A stretch of DNA of 8,305 nucleotides from Ilumatobacteraceae bacterium (GTDB taxonomy: Bacteria; Actinomycetota; Acidimicrobiia; Acidimicrobiales; Ilumatobacteraceae). This document shows positions 1-6,538 of this stretch, one piece after another (the first letter of the stretch is position 1; each line of letters opens with the position of its first letter). Both the position numbers and the translations under genes were made by a program. The notes below the pieces were generated by a model. The model ran no database searches, had not been told where the DNA came from, and worked only from the letters and a program-made list of their open reading frames with translations. Where the stretch lies: positions 1 to 8,305 of the forward strand of contig JANQZQ010000022.1 of NCBI GenBank assembly GCA_030728545.1. The letters are read 5' to 3'.

Positions 1-649
1 CCACTGCCCCGGCTTCGGCGCAGATGTGCACACTGGCCAGATAATCCCACACGCCGTGCGACGACAAATCCACCCATCCATCGAGAGTTCCCTGTGCCAC
101 CAAACAGATGTCTAGTGCTGCTGCTCCGAGCGCGCGAAACTGTGCCCAGCCAGGGTGCTTTTTCGGCAAGCCCGACACCCCAACCACCGCGTCAGATAAC
201 CGAGCACAGGGTGATGGCGAAATCGGTGTGCCGTTGTGCAATGCCCCACCGCCGGTGGTGGCGGTCCAGCGATCGGTGTTGGTGAACTGATTGGCCACGA
301 GCGAAGCCCGCTGACCATTGGCATCGATCGCCGCCAAAGCCGTGGCGTACCACGGCACGCGACGACTGGCATTGGTCGAGCCGTCGAGTGGGTCCATCAC
401 CACGATGATGGCGTCATCGTGCCAATCCCCCGTGCGACCACTTTCTTCAGACAGCACCGCGCAACCTGCACCGTGCAGCACTTCAAGCGCTGCAGCATCA
501 GTACGCAGATCGATGGAATACTGCGTTGCACGTTGACCCGACAGCCCCCAATCGGTGTTGGTACTCAGTACTGCATACGTGGCATCGGCAACTTCGTGCA
601 ATACACGCAGAATGTCGTCGTTGGATGATGCAACGGAAAGCTTTGTCAT
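1..649 (-). CDS. Inositol monophosphatase family phosphatase (3' end beyond window)
   Basis: This is a Mg-dependent sugar/nucleotide phosphatase of the IMPase superfamily (PF00459); 216 residues are visible before the window edge. The metal-site signatures are present in order: SEES at about residues 67-70, MDPLDGSTN at 85-93 (family DPxDGTxN) and WDYLA at 201-205 (family WDxAA). The ATG at 649 is favoured because an in-frame TAG lies 14 codons upstream and GGTGA sits 7 nt before the start. It begins 47 nt after the last permease gene with no clear terminator between them, so it is probably the last visible gene of the importer operon. Members hydrolyse inositol phosphates, fructose-1,6-bisphosphate, histidinol phosphate or PAP. 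The DGSTN motif looks more like the general IMPase/SuhB type than the DGTxEF of CysQ, so the substrate is left open. The family is secure; the roughly 40-50 residues beyond the window are not visible. Confidence 0.88.
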   Translation of the reverse strand, partial: MTKLSVASSNDDILRVLHEVADATYAVLSTNTDWGLSGQRATQYSIDLRTDAAALEVLHGAGCAVLSEESGRTGDWHDDAIIVVMDPLDGSTNASRRVPWYATALAAIDANGQRASLVANQFTNTDRWTATTGGGALHNGTPISPSPCARLSDAVVGVSGLPKKHPGWAQFRALGAAALDICLVAQGTLDGWVDLSSHGVWDYLASVHICAEAGAV

Positions 650-696
650 GCGACCGTCACCGTACAGGAGCCACCCCGCGAACTGTTGCTACCCAC

Positions 697-1635
697 TCAG
701 CGCTCGTCGCGCACGAACGGCTGCCCCAACATTTTTGGCGCACCCAACAGGCGGCGGGCTCGTGGCGTGGACAACAACACCAACACCGCCAAAGTGATGA
801 GATACGGAAACATCGCCACGATGGTTGGCGGCAAGGTGCGAATCTGCAAGGCCTGCAGCGTAAACGGCACCTGCAAGGAAAACCCGAACAACACCGCCCC
901 ACCGAGTGCCCGCAGTGGTCGCCACGAGGCAAACACCACGAGCGCAAGTGCAATCCAGCCGATGCCGTTGGTGGTTGCGGCCTGATTCCACGCTGCAGCC
1001 CGCGCAAACATGTACCACGCTCCAGCAAACGTCATGAGTGCCCCGCCCACCATCGTGTGCACCCAGCGAATGCGTGCCACGGATCCGCCTTGCGCATCGA
1101 CTGTGGCCGGTGCATCACCAGTAGCGCGCAACAACAACCCTGGCCGGGTGCGATGCATATAAAACGACGCCCCACCAGCCGCTGCCCAGGTGAGATATGT
1201 AAACAAGTCATGACCAAACACCACTGGCCCGACGAACGGCAAGTCTGATAGCCAACCCAACTCGAGTGGCCGAATAACCACCGGCAGCGGGTCGCCTTCG
1301 ATGGGTTTACCGATGAATTGCGATAAACCTGTCCCAAAGATCACCATCGCCAGCCCAGACACGATTTGATTGGCTCGCAACCCGACCGTGAGTGCAGCAT
1401 GAATCGATGACAGCACCACACCAACGAGCACTGCGATGAGTAATGCCAACCACAAGTTGCCGGTGCTGTCGGCCACCACAAACCCTGTGACTGCCCCCAT
1501 CAACAACATGCCCTCAACACCCAGGTTGATTACGCCACTGCGCTCGGTGATGATTGCCCCCAACGAAGCAAGAATCAACGTGGTGGCAATGCTGATTGCA
1601 TCAGCAAATGTGAGCAGCCAAATGTTGGAGTTCAC
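697..1635 (-). CDS. BMP/nucleoside-type ABC transporter permease, second subunit (NupQ/YufQ-like)
   Basis: This 312-residue integral membrane protein belongs to the BPD_transp_2 permease family (PF02653). It is very hydrophobic, with about eight or more predicted membrane segments. The conserved cytoplasmic-loop region ERSGVINLGVEGMLL lies at residues 31-45, and ANQIVSGLA near 90 is also typical of this subunit in nucleoside importers. It would pair with the other permease to form the channel of the importer. The start is GTG at 1635-1633, in a GTGA overlap with the TGA of the upstream permease, so the two are likely translationally coupled; no strong Shine-Dalgarno is seen. It ends in TGA at 697. 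The family and role are clear; the transported substrate is inferred only from the operon type. Confidence 0.93.
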   Translation of the reverse strand: MNSNIWLLTFADAISIATTLILASLGAIITERSGVINLGVEGMLLMGAVTGFVVADSTGNLWLALLIAVLVGVVLSSIHAALTVGLRANQIVSGLAMVIFGTGLSQFIGKPIEGDPLPVVIRPLELGWLSDLPFVGPVVFGHDLFTYLTWAAAGGASFYMHRTRPGLLLRATGDAPATVDAQGGSVARIRWVHTMVGGALMTFAGAWYMFARAAAWNQAATTNGIGWIALALVVFASWRPLRALGGAVLFGFSLQVPFTLQALQIRTLPPTIVAMFPYLITLAVLVLLSTPRARRLLGAPKMLGQPFVRDER

Positions 1636-2750
1636 GTGGTGGCTTTCTGCACCCGCACCAAGGTGACTTTGTTACGCCGAAACAATTCGCCGCCAAGGGC
1701 AAACAACAGCACCGCGCCTTGCAGCACTACGGCAATGGCGATCGGCACTGGGTCGTTCGACACTTGCAGTGCGTTGCCGCCCGTGCGCAGGCCAGCAAAC
1801 AACACGGCCGCCAACACCACCGCCAAAAAGTTGTAGCGCGCCAGCGCCGCCACCACGATGCCGGCGTATCCCAACCCCACTTGCAGTAAGCCCGGGTCAA
1901 CTTTGCCCGCTGGGCCAACCACATACATCGCGCCGCCAACGCCCGCTAGTGCACCAGACACCAACAGCACCGACGACTGCAACCAAGCCGAGCTCATGCC
2001 GGCATAGCGCGCCGTGTTGGGCGAATCGGCATACACCGCAGTTTCGTATCCGTAATTAGACACCCGCATGAACCAAAACAACATCACGGCCAGCAGCACA
2101 GCCACGAAAAATGTGGGATACGTGTTGGTGCTCTTCTCAGTAAAAAACGACAGCGGTGAAAGCCGTGCGCTGTCAGCGACGGCACGGCCCTGCGGAAACG
2201 ACGTGGTCGGGTCACGAAAAAACCCTTGCGACCCAAAGATGAAATAGTTCACCAAGTTGAGCGCCACATAGTTGAGCAGCAACGTGCTGACAATTTCGCT
2301 CGTGCCAAGCCGCGCGCGCAAAAACGCGGGCACTGCAATCCACGCCGCGCCTGCCAATGCGCCAAAGAGCAGCACGCTCGGCACTGCAATCAACGGCGGC
2401 AACGAATCAGCCAGCACGATGCCTGCCCAGGCACCACCAATCATGCCGAGATACATCTGGCCTTCTTGGCCAATGCTGTACAGATTCATGCGAAATGCAA
2501 AAGCCGCGGCCAACCCTGTGCAAATCAGCGGTGTCGCCAAACCGAGGGTGTCGGTAATGCCATAGAAGCTGGTGTAGCCGTTGTCCAACAAATCGAGATA
2601 GGTGCGAACTGGCGGGTGCCCAGTGAGTGCCAGAAACACTCCACCCACCACCAACGCAGCAATCACCGACACCACGGGCACAATTACCACTGCCGACTTG
2701 GGCACGGCCATGCGCTGCTCCATTTGAATGCGTCGGCCCAGCACGATCAT
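1632..2750 (-). CDS. BMP/nucleoside-type ABC transporter permease, first subunit (NupP/YufP-like)
   Basis: This 372-residue integral membrane permease (PF02653) is the larger of the importer's two channel subunits. A hydrophobic segment begins near residue 20. The family hallmark FAFRMNLYSIGQEGQMYLG is at 84-102 (canonical FN-IG-EGQ-), and GTSEIVSTLLLNY at 149-161 matches the conserved region of the P-type subunit. The ATG at 2750 is chosen because it forms an ATGA overlap with the ancestral TGA of the ATPase gene; Met10 and Met14 are alternative starts. A weak CAGGT lies 8 nt upstream. Because the ATPase frame is now broken by a TAG at 2891-2893, ribosomes finishing there stop about 140 nt before this start, so expression may depend on reinitiation or this weak site. 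No defect is visible in the permease itself. Confidence 0.93.
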   Translation of the reverse strand: MIVLGRRIQMEQRMAVPKSAVVIVPVVSVIAALVVGGVFLALTGHPPVRTYLDLLDNGYTSFYGITDTLGLATPLICTGLAAAFAFRMNLYSIGQEGQMYLGMIGGAWAGIVLADSLPPLIAVPSVLLFGALAGAAWIAVPAFLRARLGTSEIVSTLLLNYVALNLVNYFIFGSQGFFRDPTTSFPQGRAVADSARLSPLSFFTEKSTNTYPTFFVAVLLAVMLFWFMRVSNYGYETAVYADSPNTARYAGMSSAWLQSSVLLVSGALAGVGGAMYVVGPAGKVDPGLLQVGLGYAGIVVAALARYNFLAVVLAAVLFAGLRTGGNALQVSNDPVPIAIAVVLQGAVLLFALGGELFRRNKVTLVRVQKATT

Positions 2751-2893
2751 GTGGCGATACCTGCCATTGCTCGGCCCACGCGATCCACGTTGGTGTCGAG
2801 CCCCGACTGCTCGAGTGTGATGCGGCCGCGGTACAACACCATCACGCGATCAGCCACTGTCAGTACCTCGTCGAGGTCTTCGCTCACCAGCTA
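2747..2893 (-). pseudogene. Orphaned 3' end of the ABC ATPase gene, downstream of the in-frame TAG
   Basis: After the TAG at 2893-2891, the ATPase frame continues unbroken for 47 codons to a TGA at 2749-2747. The encoded peptide begins LVSEDLDEVLTVADRVMVLY and continues RGRI. This is the expected NBD2 C-terminus of sugar/nucleoside importers, including the SED that replaces the switch histidine and the VMYRGRI-like strand. The restored end overlaps the next permease start as ATGA, the same coupling seen elsewhere in this operon, so this is the original 3' end rather than chance. In family members a hydrophobic residue, often Leu, occupies the amber position, so TTG to TAG is the simplest one-base route; TGG or CAG are other single-step sources. 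It is unknown whether the segment is translated. Confidence 0.85.
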
Positions 2894-4273
2894 GATGGCC
2901 TTGCCTGCGTCACGTGCTTCGTCAAGCAGTGCGTGCACCGTTTCAACAGCCCCCACATCCAGCCCGCGCGTTGGCGAACACACCACCAGCACGCGTGCGC
3001 CGCTCACAGCAAACAACTCACGCGCCAACAACACTTTTTGCGCATTGCCGCCCGACAACTTGCGCGTTGGGGTGAGCGGCCCCGGCGTTTTTATCTCGAG
3101 TTGCTTGATAAATGTTTCAGCCTCGTGCAATGCCGACTTGCGATCCACCAAAAAATTGCGTTCGCGCGTCAACAGCAAGTTGTCTCTGATCGACATCGAA
3201 GGCGCCAAGCCCGTGCCAAGTCGATCTTCAGGCACATACGCCAAGCCCGCTCGCCGCGCCCCACGCGCCCCGTGCCCCGCCGTTGGTGTGCCACACACGG
3301 TTACGTTGCCCTGCTGGGGTGTGCGCAGACCAGCGATCACTTCGGCAAGGTCACGTTGACCATTGCCGGCCACACCGGCCACACCGACGATTTCGCCACC
3401 CCGCACCTCGAGATTGATGTCGGTCAACATTGCTGCACCGTCTCGCTCTAGGTGCACCTGCGAAGCCGACAGCAGCACATCTCCCACCTGCGATTTAGCG
3501 CGTCGCGGCACGATGTTGATCTCTCGACCCACCATCAACTCGGCCAATCGGCGCACATCGGCCTCACCCCGTCGCACCGAACCAGTCACCCTGCCACCCC
3601 GCATCACCGTGATGCGATCAGAAATGTCAACGACTTCGCCCAACTTGTGGCTCACAAACACCACCGACTTACCCACATGTGTCATCGCGCGAACGGTGCT
3701 AAAGAGCTTTTCTACTTCAGGTGGTGCCAATAGTGCAGTGGGTTCGTCCAACAAGAGAATCTCGGCACCCTGATACAGCGCCTTAACGATTTCTACCCGT
3801 TGTCGCTCGCCCGCCGACAACTCGCCTACTACCGCTCGCGGGTCAAGTGGCAGGCCGAACTCTTCAGTAATCGCTGCAACCTTGGCTTCGATCTCTGCAG
3901 TGGCCAACACGAACGACAGCGACTTGTGACCAAGCACCACGTTTTCGGCAACTGTGAAACGATCCACCAAGCGAAAGTGCTGGTGCACCATGGCAATGCC
4001 GTGAGCCAAACCATCACGCGGGCTGTTGAGTCGAATCTCTTTCCCGTCTCGCACCACTTGCCCGGCTTCGGGTCGGTACAAACCACACAGCACCGACGCC
4101 AGCGTGCTCTTACCCGCACCGTTTTCGCCCAACAGCGTGTGTACTTCACCACGCGCCAGATCAAAGTTCACTTGATCATTAGCAACAACACCAGGAAACC
4201 GTTTGGTTACCCCTCGTGCGGCAAGAGCCAGCGCGCCCTTTTCGTCGTGTTGCATCGATGCGCTGGTCACCAT
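2891..4273 (-). CDS. Double-NBD sugar/nucleoside ABC importer ATPase, truncated by an in-frame TAG (NupO/YufO-like)
   Basis: This is the energising subunit of the importer, with two fused nucleotide-binding domains. NBD1 has Walker A GENGAGKST at 49-57, the Q-loop MVHQHF with Gln98, signature LSAGERQ at 152-158, Walker B ILLLDE ending at Glu177, and the H-loop VSH with His209. NBD2 is the degenerate type usual for this family: GVAGNGQ at 300-306 lacks the GKS/T, while LSGGNAQKV is at 406-414 and PTRGLD at 434-439. Translation stops at codon 461 (TAG, 2893-2891), right after the AGKAI strand and just before the second switch region. The family is usually about 500-520 residues; reading through gives 508. 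Start choice is uncertain: ATG at 4273 and ATG at 4255 are both possible and neither has a good Shine-Dalgarno. The GTG at 4306 lies inside a hairpin and is unlikely. NBD1, the better-conserved ATP site, is intact, but losing the end of NBD2 probably harms the protein. Confidence 0.88.
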   Translation of the reverse strand: MVTSASMQHDEKGALALAARGVTKRFPGVVANDQVNFDLARGEVHTLLGENGAGKSTLASVLCGLYRPEAGQVVRDGKEIRLNSPRDGLAHGIAMVHQHFRLVDRFTVAENVVLGHKSLSFVLATAEIEAKVAAITEEFGLPLDPRAVVGELSAGERQRVEIVKALYQGAEILLLDEPTALLAPPEVEKLFSTVRAMTHVGKSVVFVSHKLGEVVDISDRITVMRGGRVTGSVRRGEADVRRLAELMVGREINIVPRRAKSQVGDVLLSASQVHLERDGAAMLTDINLEVRGGEIVGVAGVAGNGQRDLAEVIAGLRTPQQGNVTVCGTPTAGHGARGARRAGLAYVPEDRLGTGLAPSMSIRDNLLLTRERNFLVDRKSALHEAETFIKQLEIKTPGPLTPTRKLSGGNAQKVLLARELFAVSGARVLVVCSPTRGLDVGAVETVHALLDEARDAGKAI

Positions 4274-4298
4274 CGCCAAGTTTGCCACACAAAGCAAA

Positions 4299-4328
4299 GC
4301 GCCCACCCCGCTCGCGCGAGGTGGGCGC
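4299..4328 (-). terminator. Stem-loop between bmpA and the ATPase gene (attenuator or mRNA-stabilising hairpin)
   Basis: Perfect 9-bp arms GCGCCCACC (4299-4307) and GGTGGGCGC (4320-4328) flank a 12-nt loop that contains the self-complementary CTCGCGCGAG. On the minus (transcribed) strand the stem is followed by TTTGCTTTGTG, an imperfect T-tract. It lies 23 nt after the stop of the binding-protein gene and about 26 nt before the likely ATPase start. A leaky terminator or 3'-protecting hairpin here would give more binding protein than membrane components, a common arrangement in importer operons. The structure is seen in the sequence; its effect is inferred. Confidence 0.7.
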
Positions 4329-4351
4329 AGTATTGCTACTTAGTCGGCGGT

Positions 4352-5497
4352 TCAGCCCTTTGCGGAGCCGATAACACCTTCCACCAGATACGACTGGCCA
4401 AGCAAGTCACCAAGTGCCGCGCTGGCACCTGCTGCAATTTGCTCATTACCTTCGTTGTCACTGATTGGGCCAGTGAATGGCAGGAGCGAACCATCGATGA
4501 TGGCAGCTGCCTTCTCGGCGATCAGATCTTGTGTTTCTTGCGAGACACTCGATCCGAAAGTTCCGAGGGTGATCATGCCATCAGCCATGTTGCCGTAGTA
4601 CGACGAGTTGTCACAGATACCTGCAGCAACGTCCTTACCTAGCTTCACGTAGTGCGGTCCCCAATTCCATACCGGGCTGGTGAGCCAGGTGTCGGGGAAG
4701 TCTGCTGCCCGCACGTCGGAGTTGTAACCAACCCACTTTGCGCCGGCTTCTTTGGCTGCTTCACCCGTGGCTGAAGAGTCTTGGTGCATGCCCAACACGT
4801 CTGCGCCAGTGGCCAAGAGCGACTCTGCTGCTTCTTTTTCTTTTGCAGGGTCATACCAAGTTGACGTCCACGCCACTTGCACGGTGGCATCCGGGTTTAC
4901 CGAACGAGCACCAAGGGTGAACGCGTTGATTCCACGCAACACTTCTGGAATTGGGAAGGCTGCAACATAACCGAGCTTGCCGCTCGTTGAGGCTGCACCA
5001 GCGGCGATACCCGAGAGGTAACGCGCTTCTTCCATGGCACCGAAGTAGTTACCCATGTTGTCGGCGTTCTTGTAACCCGAAGCGTGCTGGAAGCACACAT
5101 CTGGGTACTTCGCGGCAACTTCAAGCATTGGGTCCATGTAGCCGAATGAGGTTCCCAAGATGAGGTTGTAGCCGTCGCGTGCGAGCTTGTCGTACACCGC
5201 AGTTGCTTCTGCACCTTCGGGGATGAGTTCAAGTCGAGTTACCTCGATGCCAAGTTGCTCTTCCATGTAACCAATACCCAAGTCGTGCATGTAGGTCCAA
5301 CCCTGGTCGCCAGGTGTCGTGATGTACACGACGGCGGCTTTGACCATGCTGTAGTCCTCGGCTGGTGCCGTGGTTTCTTCAGTTGCCGCTTCGGTCTCTT
5401 CGGTTACTTCTTCGGCTGCGTCATCGCCACCGCAAGCTGCGGCAACAATCATCGCTGCGGCAGCAAATGCTGCTGCGATTACCTTTCGTCGTTTCAT
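4352..5497 (-). CDS. BMP-family solute-binding lipoprotein of the ABC importer
   Basis: This 381-residue extracytoplasmic receptor belongs to the BMP/PnrA-like family (PF02608). It has a lipoprotein signal: MKRRK, then an Ala-rich hydrophobic core, then VAAAC with Cys22 as the lipidated residue. An acidic Glu/Thr-rich tether follows at about 23-48. The mature domain shows the family's blocks: DQGWTYMHDLG, GTSFGYMDPMLEVAAKYPDV, YFGAMEEARYLSGIAAG, GKLGYVAAFPIPEVLRGINAF and GADVLGMHQDS. The start is ATG 5497, where AGGGGAG lies 5 nt upstream; longer frames upstream lack a signal peptide. It is the first gene of the operon and is separated from the ATPase by a hairpin. Relatives such as PnrA and NupN bind purine nucleosides, but the GWTYMHD N-terminal motif differs from the PnrA-type pocket, so the ligand is uncertain. 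Confidence 0.95.
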   Translation of the reverse strand: MKRRKVIAAAFAAAAMIVAAACGGDDAAEEVTEETEAATEETTAPAEDYSMVKAAVVYITTPGDQGWTYMHDLGIGYMEEQLGIEVTRLELIPEGAEATAVYDKLARDGYNLILGTSFGYMDPMLEVAAKYPDVCFQHASGYKNADNMGNYFGAMEEARYLSGIAAGAASTSGKLGYVAAFPIPEVLRGINAFTLGARSVNPDATVQVAWTSTWYDPAKEKEAAESLLATGADVLGMHQDSSATGEAAKEAGAKWVGYNSDVRAADFPDTWLTSPVWNWGPHYVKLGKDVAAGICDNSSYYGNMADGMITLGTFGSSVSQETQDLIAEKAAAIIDGSLLPFTGPISDNEGNEQIAAGASAALGDLLGQSYLVEGVIGSAKG

Positions 5498-5502
5498 TCG
5501 TG

Positions 5503-5509
5503 CTCCCCT
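5503..5509 (-). promoter_or_regulatory. Strong Shine-Dalgarno of the BMP lipoprotein gene
   Basis: On the minus strand AGGGGAG stands 5 nt before ATG 5497-5495. It is the best ribosome-binding site in the left operon and decides the start. The later genes rely on overlaps or weak sites, which fits high expression of the binding protein. Confidence 0.85.
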
Positions 5510-5523
5510 AATGTGTGGTTGTT

Positions 5524-5537
5524 GCGCCGAGCGGCGC
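5524..5537. repeat. Short inverted repeat in the divergent intergenic region
   Basis: GCGCCGAGCGGCGC pairs 6 bp on each side of a central AG, or 5 bp with a 4-nt loop. It lies just downstream of the candidate minus-strand -10 box, near the expected transcription start of the importer operon. It could be an operator half-site pair or a small 5'-UTR hairpin. It is short and GC-rich, so chance is possible. Confidence 0.4.
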
Positions 5538-5543
5538 CCCCAG

Positions 5544-5573
5544 AGAATAACACGCTTGCAATTTGCCCAACAA
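5544..5573 (-). promoter_or_regulatory. Candidate sigma70-type promoter for the importer operon
   Basis: On the minus strand TTGTTG (5573-5568) and TATTCT (5549-5544) are 18 nt apart and resemble -35 and -10 boxes. Transcription would start near 5537, giving a leader of about 40 nt before the BMP gene. On the plus strand the same AT-rich patch reads AATAAC (5546-5551), 18 nt after TTGCGC (5522-5527), a much weaker match that could serve the cys operon. The rest of 5498-5641 is GC-rich with no recognised riboswitch. Confidence 0.4.
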
Positions 5574-5641
5574 GCGATGCCCCTGCGCTCCCTGGCCCAA
5601 CTGCCCCAGCCAGCCACTCGCCCTGGCGTAGTGTTTTGGCT

Positions 5642-6538
5642 GTGCAATCGGCGTTGCGTGGGCTAGTCGACGAATCAGTCACCATTATCCGGGAGGTGGC
5701 CGCTGAGTTCGAACGCCCCGTCATGCTGTTTTCTGGGGGCAAAGACTCGGTAGTCATGCTGCACTTGGCCGTTCGGGCATTTGCCCCAGCCCGGGTGCCC
5801 TTCCCCGTGATGCATATCGATACAGGGCACAACTTCCCTGAAGTCATTGAGTTTCGTGATCGTGCCGTGGCCGAACTCGACGTGCAGCTCATCGTGAGTT
5901 CGGTGCAGGCCTCTATCGACGCCGGCCGCATGCAAGACGCGACTGGTCCGCGAGCCAGCCGCAACCCACTGCAGACTGTCACCCTGCTGGATTCCATCAC
6001 TGAGCACAAATTCGACGCCGTGTTCGGTGGCGCCCGACGCGACGAAGAGCGTGCCCGAGCCAAAGAACGGGTGTATTCGTTTCGTGACTCGTTCGGCCAG
6101 TGGGACCCAAAAACCCAACGACCCGAACTATGGGGTATCTACAACGGCCGCCACCAGCCGGGCGAGCACTTTCGCATCTTTCCGTTGTCGAACTGGACCG
6201 AACTCGACATCTGGCGCTTCGTCGAAGAATACGACATTGCGTTGCCGAGCATTTATTTTGCGCATCGCCGCCGAGTGTTTCGTCGCGACGGCATGTGGAT
6301 GGCCGAGACGCCATTTTTGTCTGCCGATGCCGACGAACCAGTCACCGAACAAACAGTGCGGTTTCGCACCGTGGGTGACGCCACCTGCACTGCTGCAATC
6401 GAGTCGACCGCCAGCACGCTTGCCCAGATCATTGCCGAAACCGCCGCCGCCCGCGTAACCGAACGTGGTGCCACGCGCGCTGACGATCGCATCAGCGAAG
6501 CCGGCATGGAAGACCGCAAGAAACAGGGATACTTCTAA
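5642..6538 (+). CDS. cysD: Sulfate adenylyltransferase subunit 2 (ATP sulfurylase small subunit)
   Basis: With CysN this cytoplasmic enzyme makes adenosine 5'-phosphosulfate (APS) and pyrophosphate from sulfate and ATP, the first step of sulfate activation. It belongs to the PAPS-reductase-like PP-loop family. SIREVAAEF-like TIIREVAAEF is followed by the PP-loop FSGGKDS at about 30-36, HIDTGHNFPE near 58, GGARRDEERARAKERV mid-protein, SNWTELDIWRFV, and the C-terminal GMEDRKKQGYF. From GTG 5642 it is 298 residues, close to the usual ~300. That start leaves a leader of family length before the first conserved helix, but it has no clear Shine-Dalgarno; TTG 5636 and TTG 5654 are alternatives. The frame is open much further upstream, but that part lies across the divergent promoter and the BMP gene. 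It is the first gene of the cysDNC operon and ends in TAA directly abutting cysN. Confidence 0.95.
   Translation: MQSALRGLVDESVTIIREVAAEFERPVMLFSGGKDSVVMLHLAVRAFAPARVPFPVMHIDTGHNFPEVIEFRDRAVAELDVQLIVSSVQASIDAGRMQDATGPRASRNPLQTVTLLDSITEHKFDAVFGGARRDEERARAKERVYSFRDSFGQWDPKTQRPELWGIYNGRHQPGEHFRIFPLSNWTELDIWRFVEEYDIALPSIYFAHRRRVFRRDGMWMAETPFLSADADEPVTEQTVRFRTVGDATCTAAIESTASTLAQIIAETAAARVTERGATRADDRISEAGMEDRKKQGYF
6525..6529 (+). promoter_or_regulatory. Shine-Dalgarno of cysN within the end of cysD
   Basis: AGGGA lies 9 nt before GTG 6539, inside the last codons of cysD. It supports the GTG that directly follows the cysD TAA as the cysN start and suggests coupled translation of the two subunits. 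Confidence 0.7.

Noticed and set aside
526..1248. 240-codon plus-strand open frame
   Set aside because: It is antisense to the permease and the start of the phosphatase, Arg/His/Gln-rich, with no recognisable domain or ribosome-binding site.
2891..2893. Genome-wide reassignment of TAG
   Set aside because: Only one in-frame TAG occurs in all the genes here. Every other visible stop is TGA or TAA, which is compatible with reassignment but is far too small a sample to support it.
2226..3451. Two long plus-strand open frames (2226-2894 and 2627-3451)
   Set aside because: They lie antisense to the permease and ATPase genes, show His/Arg/Gln-rich low-quality composition and no family motif. They are shadows of GC-rich coding sequence.
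4274..4306. GTG 4306 as the ATPase start
   Set aside because: The codon lies in the stem of the hairpin and adds residues that do not resemble the family N-terminus; ATG 4273 or 4255 fits better.
3800..4642. 280-codon plus-strand open frame across the ATPase/lipoprotein junction
   Set aside because: It is antisense to two clear genes, crosses the hairpin, and its translation resembles no known protein.
5255..5641. N-terminal extension of the cysD frame back to 5255
   Set aside because: It runs antisense through the BMP signal peptide and the divergent promoter, is Cys-rich and unlike CysD. The conserved region begins only after about 5650.
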